The notes below the pieces were generated by a model, which did not search any database, was not told the DNA's origin, and saw only the letters and a list, made by a program, of their open reading frames with translations. This document shows, piece by piece, positions 16,476 through 26,462 of a stretch of 64,000 nt of DNA. Where the stretch lies: the NCBI GenBank assembly GCA_016200545.1, contig JACQEO010000024.1:32131-96130 (forward strand), written 5' to 3'. The translations under genes were made by a program, and so were the position numbers. This DNA is from Deltaproteobacteria bacterium (lineage in GTDB: Bacteria; Desulfobacterota; Binatia; UTPRO1). Positions within the stretch are counted from its first letter, which is position 1; each line of letters begins with the position of its first letter.

Positions 16476-17206
16476 TCTTCCGTCCGCACCACGCTGCCCG
16501 CGGGGAGCACGCGCAGCAGGTGCTGCAACGCGCGCTCCACGTAGCCGGCGTCCTTCGATTCGAGCGTTACTTTCACCATGTACTCGGGGTTGTCGATCTT
16601 CGGGTACGAACCGAGCATCAGCTCGGGAAACTCGCGCAAGGTATCGTCGAGAAACTCCGCGATCGTCCCCTCGCCGACACCCGTGTATACCACCTTCACG
16701 CAATATGGCGTGGTCAGGAACCGCGGCTTCAAGCCCAGAAATTTCTGCCGGAAGATCTCCGGAATGCCCGGCAGGATGTAGATGTTCTCGACCTTGATGG
16801 TCGGGAAATTCAGGCTGACGTCGGTGATCAGCTCGGCCCCCTCGGGAACTTCCGCCATCTTCAAGCGCGCGCGGTTGACCTTGTCCCCGTAGAAGACGCG
16901 CAGCTTCGACTCGATGTCGGGGTGCGAGACGACCCGCCGACCGAGGGCGCGCGCGATGCCCTCCATGGTGATGTCGTCGTGCGTCGGGCCGACGCCGCCG
17001 GAGGTGAAGACGACGTCGAACGCCTCGTGGCAGGAGCGCACCTCGATCGCGATTTCGTCGAGCTCGTCGGGCACCACCGCAATGCGCTTCAGCGCGACGC
17101 CGAGCGTGCGCAGCTCGGCGGCGAGAAACGGCGAGTTGGTGTCGGTGACCTTGCCCGATAAGATTTCGTTGCCGATCACGACGGCGGCGGCGGTGATCTC
17201 CGGCAT
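16472..17206 (-). CDS. CinA N-terminal / molybdopterin-binding domain protein
   Basis: The protein is 244 residues and consists of the MoCF-biosynthesis fold: VVIGNEILSGKVTDTNSPFL at the start, FTSGGVGPTHDDITMEGIARALGR as the phosphate-binding core, and an ENIYILPGIPEIFR loop. This matches the N-terminal domain of CinA; there is no C-terminal nicotinamide-nucleotide amidase domain. CinA N-domains can act as ADP-ribose pyrophosphatases, and the family resembles the domain fused to eukaryotic FAD synthase. The actual substrate here is uncertain. Its start lies seven bases after the thiamine-diphosphate enzyme's stop, and its stop overlaps the next gene. Confidence 0.85.
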   Translation of the reverse strand: MPEITAAAVVIGNEILSGKVTDTNSPFLAAELRTLGVALKRIAVVPDELDEIAIEVRSCHEAFDVVFTSGGVGPTHDDITMEGIARALGRRVVSHPDIESKLRVFYGDKVNRARLKMAEVPEGAELITDVSLNFPTIKVENIYILPGIPEIFRQKFLGLKPRFLTTPYCVKVVYTGVGEGTIAEFLDDTLREFPELMLGSYPKIDNPEYMVKVTLESKDAGYVERALQHLLRVLPAGSVVRTEE

Positions 17207-17213
17207 CAGACCG

Positions 17214-18863
17214 TCAAATCGACATCGCGCCCTTGCGAAACTCGCTCACGCCCAAGCGAACGTTCACCAGGGCGGGCTTTCCGGCGCCGAGCGCGCGCTC
17301 GAGGGCGGGACGGATCTGTTTCGGCTCCTCGACGTACTCGCCATGGCCGCCGAGCGCCTCCACCACCTGATCGTAGCGCGTGAAGGCGAGCTTGGTCGCG
17401 ACCGCACGTTCCTGACCATAGAACTCCACTTGCCCACGGCGAATCTGCATCCAGGCGGCGTCGTTGCCGATGATGCCGACGATGTTGATCTTCTGGCGCA
17501 CGCACGCCTCGAACTCCATTGCATTCAGCCCGAAGGCGCCGTCGCCGTAGATGATGAAGACGTTGCTCTGCGGTCGCGCCAGCTTCGCCGCCATCGCGTA
17601 GCCCGGGCCGACACCGAGCGTGCCGAGCGGACCGGGGTCGAGCCATTGACCGATCTTCGCGATGCGCAGCACCGAGGCCGCCGTCGCCACGAAGTCGCCG
17701 CCGTCGCCGATGACGATCGAGTCGTCGTCGAGGACGTCGTCGATCTCCTTGCAGAGGCGGAGCGGATTGATCGGCGACGCGTCGGACTGCATGTCGGGGA
17801 GCATCTGCTCCCAGCGTGCGCTTTCCTTCCCACGCAGCTCGCGCACCCACTCGCGCACCGCGGCGCTGCCGCCCGCCGCCCCACTTGCGAGCGCGGTGAG
17901 CTGCGCCATCACCAGCCCGGTGTCGCCGACGATGCCGACGTCGACATGACGGTTGCGGCCGATCTCGCCGCCGTCGAGATCCACCTGGATGAGCTTCGCG
18001 TCCGGGTTCAGGTGGCTGCTGCGGCCGTAGCCGAGGCGAAAGTCGAGCGGCGTCCCGAAGATGAGGATCACGTCGGCGGCGCGTAGCGCGTCCTTGCGCG
18101 TGCGGTGGAAGTAGTTCGGGTGATCGGGCGGCAGTGAGCCGCGACCCTGGCCGTTGACGTAGATCGGGAGCCCGAACTGCTCGACGAAGGGCTGATAGGC
18201 CTCGCGGCGCTTCGACCAGAAGAGCTGGCTGCCGACGAGCGCGACCGGGCGCTGCGCCGCGCGCAGCAGCTCGTAGGCACGCTCGACGTAAACCGGATCG
18301 CCGGCAATCGTCGCCTCGGTGCGGTAGCCGGTGGGAAAGTCGATCTTCGACTCCTCGACGCTGTCGAAGAGGAAGTCGACCGGCATCTCGAGGTACACCG
18401 GCCCCGGCACCCCGGTCGTCGCGATGCGAAACGCCATGCTCACGTATTCCGCAAGTCGGCTCGCCTCCGGGACCGAGTGCGACCACTTGGTGATCGGTCG
18501 CATCAGTTCGACGTGGTTCATGTCCTGCAGCGAGCCCTTGTCGCAGAGCGCGTGCGGTCCTTGGCCGCCGATGATGAGCATCGGGATGTTGGCGCGCCAG
18601 GCGCTCGCAACACCGGTCACCGCATCGGTGAGTCCCGGTCCCGCCGTGACCACCGCGACGCCGGGTTTGCCGGTCACGCGCGACCAGCCGTCCGCCGCGT
18701 GCGCCGACGTCTGCTCGTGGCGCGTGTCGACGACCCGGATGTCGTGATCCAGACACCCGTCGTAGATCGACATCACGTGCCCGCCGCAGAGAGTGAAGAT
18801 GTGCGTCACGCCCTCGTTCTTCAGGGCGCGCGCGACGATGCGACCACCGTGCAATTGACTCAT
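17214..18863 (-). CDS. Thiamine-diphosphate-dependent enzyme (acetolactate synthase-like)
   Basis: The protein has 549 residues and the three-domain layout of the acetolactate synthase/benzoylformate decarboxylase/hydroxyacyl-CoA lyase group. E50 in VDTRHEQTSA is the glutamate that activates the cofactor. The cofactor motif begins at GDGAFGLNAMEFEACVRQKI and continues to a GNDAAW. The middle domain (VALVGSQLFW, then VILIFGTPLDFRLGYG) lacks clear FAD-site residues, as in lyase-type members. It may split or join 2-hydroxyacyl compounds, but the substrate is unknown. A good promoter precedes it, so it heads the minus-strand operon running down to murI. Confidence 0.85.
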   Translation of the reverse strand: MSQLHGGRIVARALKNEGVTHIFTLCGGHVMSIYDGCLDHDIRVVDTRHEQTSAHAADGWSRVTGKPGVAVVTAGPGLTDAVTGVASAWRANIPMLIIGGQGPHALCDKGSLQDMNHVELMRPITKWSHSVPEASRLAEYVSMAFRIATTGVPGPVYLEMPVDFLFDSVEESKIDFPTGYRTEATIAGDPVYVERAYELLRAAQRPVALVGSQLFWSKRREAYQPFVEQFGLPIYVNGQGRGSLPPDHPNYFHRTRKDALRAADVILIFGTPLDFRLGYGRSSHLNPDAKLIQVDLDGGEIGRNRHVDVGIVGDTGLVMAQLTALASGAAGGSAAVREWVRELRGKESARWEQMLPDMQSDASPINPLRLCKEIDDVLDDDSIVIGDGGDFVATAASVLRIAKIGQWLDPGPLGTLGVGPGYAMAAKLARPQSNVFIIYGDGAFGLNAMEFEACVRQKINIVGIIGNDAAWMQIRRGQVEFYGQERAVATKLAFTRYDQVVEALGGHGEYVEEPKQIRPALERALGAGKPALVNVRLGVSEFRKGAMSI

Positions 18864-18895
18864 GGGAGGGCCCTCGATCCGCGAAGCGACGCGGC

Positions 18896-18925
18896 ACTAT
18901 ACTCACGGGTTTTCGAGAGTGGCAA
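18896..18925 (-). promoter_or_regulatory. Sigma-70-type promoter for the operon from 18863 leftward
   Basis: On the minus strand TTGCCA (18920-18925) and TATAGT (18896-18901) are 18 bases apart and match the -35 and -10 consensus at 5 of 6 positions each. The predicted start of transcription is about 25 bases before the ATG at 18863. The sequence here is locally AT-rich against the surrounding GC-rich DNA. Confidence 0.55.
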
Positions 18926-19117
18926 GGCTCCCGTCGGACGCGTGGCACTGCTGCCGCCTGCGTGCTCGTCGCAGCGGTGATGACGTCGACAGAGCGACGT
19001 CAGTTGCTCCGGCGCGCCATCGCTCCGCGACGTCGAAGGCGTCGCCTGCGGCGTTGGGGGAGGCGGGCCCGAGAGGAGAGGAGGAGGAAGACTTCTGCCC
19101 CGCGGACCCGACTCCCC
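18926..19117. other. Intergenic region, no gene seen
   Basis: This stretch lies between the promoter of the thiamine-diphosphate enzyme gene and the end of the large secreted hydrolase gene. It is GC-rich with short purine runs (GAGAGGAGAGGAGGAGGAAG at about 19071). I see no coding frame with family similarity, no RNA gene and no clear terminator hairpin with a T tract. Confidence 0.4.
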
Positions 19118-21532
19118 CTACTGGGTGTTGCGCTTGAGGAACGCCGCCAGCGGCCCGATCACGTTGTTCGCCGGTCCGTCCTCCGCCGTGACGACGTCGA
19201 CGTGGGCGAAGCCCTCGTTGACGAACACCTCGAATCCGCCCGCGACGTCACCGAGGGTCGGGAACGCCGGATTGGGATTGCTCGCGTCCACGACGCGATC
19301 CGTGACCTGGTTGCAGCTCGGCGCGGTGCACCGATGGATGCTCGTCCCGAACGGCACCAGGGCGGCGGGAACACGCGCGAGCCCATTGGTTCCCACGAAC
19401 GAGATGACCGGGATGTCGATATTCGCCGCCTGCGTGAGGCTCTCGATGTCGGGCCGGTTGCGGCCGACGGTGAGCGCTGTCGAATCGAGGCTGATCGCCT
19501 GCGAGCACTGAGCGTCTGCCTGCGCCTGCGTCATACCCGGCCCGCCGCATGGGGCGAAGGAGTTGCCGACGACGCTGCACGTGCCGCCCGCGGCGTTCGA
19601 GCACTGACCGGTGACACTCGTCACGCTGAGGCCGGAGGCCGGGTAGTACCAGTCGGTGAAGTTGGTATTGCCGACGTAGAACGATTCCAGGAGGCGGGCG
19701 ATGCTCGTCACCTCCTTCTCTTGGCCCCAAACGCCTGGTAGCGGCGGGAAAGTCGTGGGAGGCGGACCGTTATTGGGAGTCTCCGACGCGGGTATCCCTT
19801 CTGTGATGTCGCGCCATGTGAGGCGGCCGCCCACGGTCGGCCCAGGGCCGCCGACGGATGTCGCCACGAAGAAAGCGAGGCTCGAGATCAAGCCGTCGTC
19901 GTCGACGAAGGTCCCGATGCCACCCTCGACAGTCGTTGGGCCGCCGCCGTTGATCAGCGTGAGACCGCTCAGGTCCGGCACCATGGCGACGGCGTTGTTT
20001 CCCGCCGTCCCCTGATCCACCTGGGTGATATTGAGACCGCTGTCGGGATCGTACGCCCCCTGGATCGCCGCGGGTTCGGACGAGGCGAGGATGCGCGGAT
20101 TGAGCGCATTGAACCCCAGAACGGAGACGATCGGATAGGCGGTCGTCGTCAGCGTGCACTTGGGCGTGGTAAAGGCGCCGCAGTCCGTTCCTTCGCTCGC
20201 GATCGTGCAAGCCGTGGTCCCATTGACGCAGCGGCCCGGACTGCCCGGATCCTTTACCGCGCCGTAGAGGCCACCATCATACTTGGCGATGATGCGATCG
20301 AGTGTGTCCGCGGTGAGTGGCGCTCCTGCCGTCGAGCCGCCGGCGCCCTCGAGCAGCACTAAGCCGCGCAGCTTCGCGTAGCCGGGGTCGGGTGTGCCGC
20401 CCGGGTTGAAGTCGGTCGCGGCATAGCGCGCGGTGAAGGTGGTCCCCATCGAGTGGCCGCCGAGGAAGACGTTGTGGTTGCGCACGACTGCGTCGGCCGC
20501 CTGGACCACCGCGTCGATGTCCCGGGCAAAGACGAGCGGTGTCCAGTTCGCAATGAAGGGCACGTCGGTCGAGTCGTAGAAAACGGCGCGGCGGTTCGGC
20601 CCGGCCGCGAGCACCGGGTCGAGTGCGAGCCCGAGCTCGCTACCGAAGAGCCAGTCGAGGCCGACTTGCGGGTCGAGCCGCTTCTCCGAGATGTTGAGGC
20701 CCACGAGATCCTCGAGCTGATTGCTGCGCCGGTCGAAGGCCCAGACCTCGATCACCAGGCTTTGTTCGACGTACACGCGCGGGATCAGGTTCTCAGCCAG
20801 GATCTTGAAGTCGTTGGCGCCGCCCTCGAAGCCCGGAATGAGGATGAGGATGGCATCGGGCTGAGACGTGCCGTCCATGCGGAACCGCGTGTACGTGGCG
20901 TTGTTCAGACTGAAGCTCGAACCTCCGAACTGCGTGATGAGCTTCGGATTGGTCACACTCACCCCAGCGGTGCCGGGCGTGTTGAGCGGCTCGGCCGCAC
21001 TCGCGATGCTGGTCGTCGTCCCGACGAGGTTGCACGTGTTGAGCGCGTTCCCGCTGCACGCGTCAAAGGCGAAGTGAAAACTCGGACACAAGTGCTGGAC
21101 GGTCGTGTTCAAGCACTTCGACGCCTTGGCGATCCCGCTTCTGTTCCGTCCCCCGGCGGAATGCTTGCAGCACGGATGTCGGTCCGTGAGAGGGTCGAAG
21201 CCGCAGTCGGAATGGTGGGCGATCCCACCTACCATAGCCGCGCACTCCCGCCGCAGCTTTATCCGGCCGTCGATCGGGCTCCCATCGCTCGCGTCGAGGA
21301 TGACGGTACGCGCGCAACGCCTGAAACTCGATCGGCCGTTGCTAGGCGACGACCCGTCGAAGGTCGCACACGGGCAGGCGATCTCGATCTGGGCACGGAC
21401 GCCCCGGATGTCGGCGGCATCTTGGGCCTTCATCAGTCCCTGTCCACAAGGACTAGCAGCCGCGGCGACCGCGATTGCGGACGCCAAGACGAGTGCCGCC
21501 GTCAGCGCGAGAATGGGGGGAGCGTTGCGCAT
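19118..21532 (-). CDS. Large secreted alpha/beta-hydrolase with an N-terminal Cys-rich module
   Basis: The product is 804 residues from the ATG at 21532, chosen because AAGGAG lies six bases ahead of it. A signal peptide (MRNAPPILALTAALVLASA and following) is followed by a Cys-rich region of about 120 residues (motif ACPCATFDG, then RRECAA and HPCC). The main body has a serine hydrolase nucleophile elbow GGHSMG (S361), a preceding ILILIPGFEGG oxyanion region, and a late FAHVDVVTAEDG segment that could carry the catalytic histidine. It may be an esterase or lipase. An insertion with further Cys pairs lies between. It is exported and stands alone downstream of a LysR gene whose repeat motif precedes it. 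Confidence 0.72.
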   Translation of the reverse strand: MRNAPPILALTAALVLASAIAVAAAASPCGQGLMKAQDAADIRGVRAQIEIACPCATFDGSSPSNGRSSFRRCARTVILDASDGSPIDGRIKLRRECAAMVGGIAHHSDCGFDPLTDRHPCCKHSAGGRNRSGIAKASKCLNTTVQHLCPSFHFAFDACSGNALNTCNLVGTTTSIASAAEPLNTPGTAGVSVTNPKLITQFGGSSFSLNNATYTRFRMDGTSQPDAILILIPGFEGGANDFKILAENLIPRVYVEQSLVIEVWAFDRRSNQLEDLVGLNISEKRLDPQVGLDWLFGSELGLALDPVLAAGPNRRAVFYDSTDVPFIANWTPLVFARDIDAVVQAADAVVRNHNVFLGGHSMGTTFTARYAATDFNPGGTPDPGYAKLRGLVLLEGAGGSTAGAPLTADTLDRIIAKYDGGLYGAVKDPGSPGRCVNGTTACTIASEGTDCGAFTTPKCTLTTTAYPIVSVLGFNALNPRILASSEPAAIQGAYDPDSGLNITQVDQGTAGNNAVAMVPDLSGLTLINGGGPTTVEGGIGTFVDDDGLISSLAFFVATSVGGPGPTVGGRLTWRDITEGIPASETPNNGPPPTTFPPLPGVWGQEKEVTSIARLLESFYVGNTNFTDWYYPASGLSVTSVTGQCSNAAGGTCSVVGNSFAPCGGPGMTQAQADAQCSQAISLDSTALTVGRNRPDIESLTQAANIDIPVISFVGTNGLARVPAALVPFGTSIHRCTAPSCNQVTDRVVDASNPNPAFPTLGDVAGGFEVFVNEGFAHVDVVTAEDGPANNVIGPLAAFLKRNTQ

Positions 21533-21651
21533 AGGGGTCTCCTTCATCTTCGGAAACTCGAGCAAAACATGGTGGGACGGCATCCAGATTCCGAGCTGGC
21601 ATCTGGTACACCGTTAGGTTGGAGGTGGTCAAGAATATTCCACCGACGAAT

Positions 21652-21676
21652 TGTTCCCGTGCAGGAACAGTCTATT
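21652..21676. promoter_or_regulatory. Inverted repeat and shared 13-base motif upstream of the hydrolase gene
   Basis: TGTTCC and GGAACA form a perfect inverted repeat separated by six bases (21652-21669). The right arm runs on as GGAACAGTCTATT (21664-21676). The same 13 bases occur again just upstream of the LysR-type gene at 22610-22622. LysR proteins bind such dyads near the genes they control, so this is a probable operator for the hydrolase gene, which starts at 21532 on the minus strand. Confidence 0.5.
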
Positions 21677-21686
21677 TCATTTTGTC

Positions 21687-21709
21687 GCGCGCGCCCGTCA
21701 GGCGCGCGC
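21687..21709 (-). terminator. GC hairpin over the LysR stop codon
   Basis: GCGCGCGCC and GGCGCGCGC form a perfect nine-base stem with a five-base loop that contains the LysR stop codon. On the minus strand it is followed by ACAAAATG rather than a T run, so it is not a classical intrinsic terminator. It could slow ribosomes or protect the 3' end. Confidence 0.35.
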
Positions 21710-22606
21710 CTCGAGGGGTTGGTGGGCGAGCCGCTCCACGACGAAATCGCGGAACGCGATCACTCGCGAAGGCACGTGGCGCGCCGCGGGATGGACGAGG
21801 TAGAGGCCGGCTTGCGGAGCCGCGTAGCGCGGCAGGATCCGAACCAGCGCTCCCGATGCCAGGTCATTGCGGGCGAGAAAACTCGGCAAGAGCCCTATCC
21901 CCGCGCCCGCCCGCAGCGCCTCACGCACGAACGACAGGTCGTCCGCCACGATGCGCACGGCGAGCTTGCACACGACGCTGTGTCCGAGGCTGCGCAGACG
22001 CAGCGGCCCGCGGAAGCCCCGGAACTGGACCATGTCGTGTCCGTCGAGTTGCCTGGCCGTGCGCGGCGTACCGCGCCGCGCGAGGTAGCTCGGCGACGCG
22101 AACAGCTGGACGTCGATGGTGCTCAGCTTGCGGGCGATCAGCGAAGAATCCGCGAGCCGCCCGGCAGCGCGCAAGGCGACGTCGAAGCCTTCGGCCACCA
22201 AATCCACGTGTCGGGACGTGAGCTCGAGATCGAGCCGTATCGCCGGATAGCGGGCGCTGAAGTGTGTCGCGAGATCCGCGAGGAAGCTGGTACCAAGGTC
22301 GTTCGGCGCCGTGATTCGCAAGACCCCTGACGGCTGCTCTTGCCTCTCGGCGAGAGTGTTGACCGCTTGTCGCAGCGCCTCGATCTGTGGAGTGACACGC
22401 TTGTAGAGGGTGCGTCCCGCTCGCGTGAGCGTCACGCGCCGCGTGGTACGGTAGAAGAGCTGCTGGCCGAGATCGGCCTCGAGCCGCGCGATCGCGCGGC
22501 TCACCGTGGCCTTCGGCACCGTGATGCGACTTCCTGCACCCGAAAAGCTGGCGGTCTCGGCTACCGCGACAAAGATGTTGAGACGTGAAAGATCAATTGT
22601 CTCCAT
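21698..22606 (-). CDS. LysR-family transcriptional regulator
   Basis: The product has 302 residues from the ATG at 22606. The N-terminal winged helix is standard: LSRLNIFVAVAETASFSGAG, ITVPKATVSRAIARLEADLG and FYRTTRRVTLTRAGRTL. The remainder is the two-lobe effector domain (VLRITAPNDLGTSFLADL, then LDLELTSRHVDLVAEGFDVALR), close to the CrgA/DmlR-type subgroup. It usually activates a nearby gene in response to a small molecule. The 13-base motif shared with the hydrolase promoter suggests that it regulates itself and the secreted hydrolase gene. Confidence 0.93.
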   Translation of the reverse strand: METIDLSRLNIFVAVAETASFSGAGSRITVPKATVSRAIARLEADLGQQLFYRTTRRVTLTRAGRTLYKRVTPQIEALRQAVNTLAERQEQPSGVLRITAPNDLGTSFLADLATHFSARYPAIRLDLELTSRHVDLVAEGFDVALRAAGRLADSSLIARKLSTIDVQLFASPSYLARRGTPRTARQLDGHDMVQFRGFRGPLRLRSLGHSVVCKLAVRIVADDLSFVREALRAGAGIGLLPSFLARNDLASGALVRILPRYAAPQAGLYLVHPAARHVPSRVIAFRDFVVERLAHQPLEARA

Positions 22607-22609
22607 ATT

Positions 22610-22622
22610 GGAACAGTCTATT
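22610..22622. promoter_or_regulatory. Second copy of the GGAACAGTCTATT motif
   Basis: This 13-base sequence, identical to the one at 21664-21676, lies four bases before the LysR start codon on the minus strand. The left arm here is degenerate (TGTCTCC in place of TGTTCC). It is probably a self-regulatory binding site. Confidence 0.45.
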
Positions 22623-22710
22623 GGGCATCCTCCGCCCGTTCCAGCGTTGCAGCCGACGGCAACGGACATCATCATCCGGATCGCCGATCGATTGCGCGTC
22701 GGACGAGTCG

Positions 22711-23732
<1,022 letters not shown>

Positions 23733-23736
<4 letters not shown>

Positions 23737-24062
23737 CGCTCGCCTACGGGCGGCGGCGCCGCGAAGCCGCGCTTCAAGGTCGCGACCAGCTCGCTCAGGA
23801 TCTCGTCGAATTGCCGCTCCATGGCGATCATGTCGTCACGCATGCGCAGGATGACCTCGGCGCCGGCGAGGTTCACCTCGAGCTCCTCGGTGAGGAGCGC
23901 GGTGACGCGCGCGCGCTCGAGATCGGTCGAGGAGATGACGACGACGTCGTCGAGCGTGCGCTTGACGACGATCAGGCCCTCGCGCTCGAGCATTTCGAGG
24001 TACGCCACGGAAAGACCCGAGCGCTCGGCGGCCTCGTGCAGCGGCAGGTACTTGAGCGACAT
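23733..24062 (-). CDS. CbpM/MerR-like chaperone modulator
   Basis: The product is 109 residues. The N-terminal helix-turn-helix (LHEAAERSGLSVAYLEMLEREGLI) has MerR-like form and is followed by a coiled coil (RDDMIAMERQFDEILSELV). Proteins of this size next to DnaJ-type co-chaperones are CbpM-type modulators that bind the J domain. It might also be a HspR-like repressor. It lies one base downstream of dnaJ and overlaps rpoH by four bases. Confidence 0.72.
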
Positions 24063-24063
24063 C

Positions 24064-25209
24064 TCACAACCTCAAATCCGATCGCGGGTTGCGGGCGTAG
24101 CTGTCCTCGAGAACCGTCACGGCATCGCGCACGCGCTCGGTGCCGTCGGTCGGGACCTGAACCATGAGGACGACGTAGAGATCGCCTCGTCCCGAGCTCT
24201 TCATTTCGGGTACGCCCTTGCCACGCAGGCGGAGCTTGTTGCCGCTCTGGCTCCCGGGCGGGACCTTCAACTTCACGATGCCGTCGGGCGTCGGGACATC
24301 GATCGTCGCGCCGTGCATCGCCTCGCCGATCGTCACCGGGACCTCGAGGTAGAGGTCCTGGCCACGACGCTCGAGGCGCGGATGCGGCCGGACGCGCGCG
24401 ACGATGTAGAGGTCGCCGGACGGCGCACCGCCGACGCCGGCCCCGCCCTTGCCAGCGAGGCGGATGCGGGAGCCGTCGTCGACACCCGCCGGAATCTTCA
24501 CGTTCAGCCGCTCGACTTTCTCGATGCGGCCCGCGCCCGAGCATTGCGGGCACGGGCGCTGGTCGATTCGACCGCTACCGTTGCAGCGCGGGCAACGGCG
24601 GTTGAAGGAGAGCGGCCCGGTGCCGACCTTTGTCTGCCCGCGGCCGTCGCACTCGGGACACGCCGTCCCGTCGCCCTCGGTGCCGGAGCCGTGGCACGTC
24701 GGGCATTCCACGGGCTTGGCGAGCGAGATCGTCGCCGTGGTACCGCGGATCGCGCTCAGGAGATCGATCTCCAGCGTCGATTCGAGATCCGGCCCGCGTT
24801 GCGCCGGCGCCGCGCCGCCGCCCTCACTGCGTCCGCCGAAAAGATCGCCGAAGATGTCCTCGAAGCTCGAGTAGCGACCGAAGCCCGCCTGCTCGCCGCC
24901 GCCGGGTTTCTCCGGACCAGGCGCGAACCCACCGTAGCTCTGCGCGCGCTTGAACCCGCGGGCACGTTCGGGGTCGAACCCGGTCTGGAGACCGTCCATG
25001 CCGAACTCGTCGTAGGCCTTGCGCTTCGCCGGATCGGAGAGCGCGTCGTAGGCGAACGAGATACGCTTGAACTTCTCCTCCGCCCCGTGGTTCCCGGGAT
25101 TGACGTCGGGATGATGCTTCCGCGCCAGCTTGCGATAGGCCTTTTTGATCTCCTCGGCGGACGCCGTGCGTTTGACGCCGAGATCGCCGTAGAGGTCGCG
25201 TTTTGCCAT
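24064..25209 (-). CDS. dnaJ: DnaJ, Hsp40 co-chaperone
   Basis: This co-chaperone stimulates Hsp70 (DnaK) ATPase and delivers unfolded clients. The 381 residues contain the J domain with HPD in [12 protein letters not shown], a Gly/Phe-rich region ([19 protein letters not shown]), four intact zinc-finger repeats ([24 protein letters not shown] and CPQCSGAG) and the C-terminal substrate-binding beta domains. It begins ATGGCAAAACGCG at 25209. The dnaK partner is not in the window. The gene order dnaJ, CbpM-like, rpoH places chaperone and sigma factor under shared control. Confidence 0.95.
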   Translation of the reverse strand: MAKRDLYGDLGVKRTASAEEIKKAYRKLARKHHPDVNPGNHGAEEKFKRISFAYDALSDPAKRKAYDEFGMDGLQTGFDPERARGFKRAQSYGGFAPGPEKPGGGEQAGFGRYSSFEDIFGDLFGGRSEGGGAAPAQRGPDLESTLEIDLLSAIRGTTATISLAKPVECPTCHGSGTEGDGTACPECDGRGQTKVGTGPLSFNRRCPRCNGSGRIDQRPCPQCSGAGRIEKVERLNVKIPAGVDDGSRIRLAGKGGAGVGGAPSGDLYIVARVRPHPRLERRGQDLYLEVPVTIGEAMHGATIDVPTPDGIVKLKVPPGSQSGNKLRLRGKGVPEMKSSGRGDLYVVLMVQVPTDGTERVRDAVTVLEDSYARNPRSDLRL

Positions 25210-25280
25210 CGTAGCGCCGGCGCGCCAATCAGCCCCGCGACGGGTCGTCGTGAGGCGTCACTGCCATCGGTCCGGCGACG

Positions 25281-25502
25281 TCAGGCCGTCGGCTCCCCCG
25301 TGACGACGGGCGCCGCCGCCGCCGCGAGCTTGACCTTGTCGCCTGCGATTTCGCGGAGGGCGGTCACCACCTCTTTGTTCTCCGAGTCGAGGAGGGGTCG
25401 CGACCCCTTGAGGAGCTGCTTCGCCCGCTTCGCCGCTAGGAGAACCAGTTGGAAGCGGTTTTCGACGTTCTCGAGACAATCCTCGACGGTGATTCGTGCC
25501 AT
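25281..25502 (-). CDS. rpoZ: RpoZ, RNA polymerase omega subunit
   Basis: The product is 73 residues with the omega-subunit pattern [33 protein letters not shown] and [14 protein letters not shown]. Omega helps assemble RNA polymerase and can bind ppGpp. A GGAGG sequence precedes the ATG on the minus strand. It is upstream of dnaJ with 71 bases between, so it may share transcription with the heat-shock genes, or be a separate unit. Confidence 0.92.
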   Translation of the reverse strand: MARITVEDCLENVENRFQLVLLAAKRAKQLLKGSRPLLDSENKEVVTALREIAGDKVKLAAAAAPVVTGEPTA

Positions 25503-25620
25503 CCGACGTCCTCCGATGTGGCGCTGCAGCGCTTCCGGAATGTATCCGAATCCGCCGCGGAAGAAAACCGCGCCCCGTCAGACGGTCGTACCTCGCCGGG
25601 ATACGGCGGGCACGAAGGCT

Positions 25621-26127
25621 ATGAACTTGACTCCCTCCACGGACGCCGATAACGCAGGCGCCGTGGGACTCTGGGAGCGGGTGCGCGATCTCGCGGGCGG
25701 CGCCAAGCGCCGCATCATCGACGATCTGATTGCCGCGTATCACGAGGAGCTGCGCGTCGCCCTGCAGCTGCGGCTGCACGCCGAACGGGTACCCTATCCC
25801 AACCTGGCGGCGACCCTGCTGAGTCTCGCCGATCACGAGGACGCGCACGGCGCGCTCGTCCGCGAACAGCTGGCGCGTCTCGGCGCCACGGTCGTGAGCG
25901 CCGGCCCCGACTCCCCGCGTGGCGGACGCAACTACTGGGAGCGTCTCACCTTCGACCTCGAGGACCTGCGCGCCAAGGGCGCCCGCTACCGCGAGCTCGC
26001 CCAGCACTGGGACGTCGACGACGCGGAGACGGCGGCGGTCTTCGACCGTCTCGCCCATGAGGACGCGGCGCTGTGTCGCGTCATCGGCGACCTGATCGCA
26101 CGCAGCGATCCGCACGCCGAGGATTGA
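25621..26127 (+). CDS. Ferritin-like domain protein
   Basis: This 168-residue protein starts at the ATG at 25621 (preceded by GAAGG). Helices with YHEELRVALQLRLHAERV, LSLADHEDAHGALVREQL, an inner helix, and FDRLAHEDAALCRVIGDLI form a four-helix ferritin-like arrangement with E/H pairs, for example H-E-D-A-H, in positions that could bind iron. It has no signal peptide, so it is cytoplasmic. The role may be iron storage or oxidative-stress protection, which is inference. Its end overlaps the DUF1232 frame. Confidence 0.72.
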   Translation: MNLTPSTDADNAGAVGLWERVRDLAGGAKRRIIDDLIAAYHEELRVALQLRLHAERVPYPNLAATLLSLADHEDAHGALVREQLARLGATVVSAGPDSPRGGRNYWERLTFDLEDLRAKGARYRELAQHWDVDDAETAAVFDRLAHEDAALCRVIGDLIARSDPHAED

Positions 26128-26462
26128 CCCGCGACGCGCGACCCGGCGCGCGGCTGCGAGCCGGGTTCCGCACGCTGCGCGTCCTCTGGCACCTGCCGAG
26201 CTTCGTCCGCCTCTACTGGCGGCTCTACCGTGATCCACGCGTCCCGCTCGCCGCAAAGGCGGGGCTGACCGCGGCGGTCGTCTATCTGGTGTCGCCGATC
26301 GATCTCATTCCCGATTACTGGCTGCCGATCATCGGCTTCGCCGACGACGCCGCCGTGCTGTGGTTCGCGACTCGCTGGTTCATCGCCGCGTGCCCCACCG
26401 AGGTCGTGACCGAGCACGTCCGTCGCATCGACGAGGAGCGCCGCTTCACGCGTCGCCGCTGA
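26124..26462 (+). CDS. DUF1232 (YkvA-like) small membrane protein
   Basis: The product is about 112 residues from a TTG at 26124 that overlaps the preceding stop. The signature [46 protein letters not shown] contains the DUF1232 motif (SPIDLIPD). The protein has one or two hydrophobic segments and a basic N-terminus. The start codon is uncertain. The family's function is unknown. The 3' end overlaps the convergent tlyA gene by 17 bases. Confidence 0.72.
   Translation: MTRDARPGARLRAGFRTLRVLWHLPSFVRLYWRLYRDPRVPLAAKAGLTAAVVYLVSPIDLIPDYWLPIIGFADDAAVLWFATRWFIAACPTEVVTEHVRRIDEERRFTRRR

Noticed and set aside
23821..25620. Long plus-strand frame over dnaJ and rpoZ leading into the ferritin-like gene
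   Set aside because: Only the last 168 codons, from the ATG at 25621, look like protein. The rest mirrors dnaJ on the other strand.
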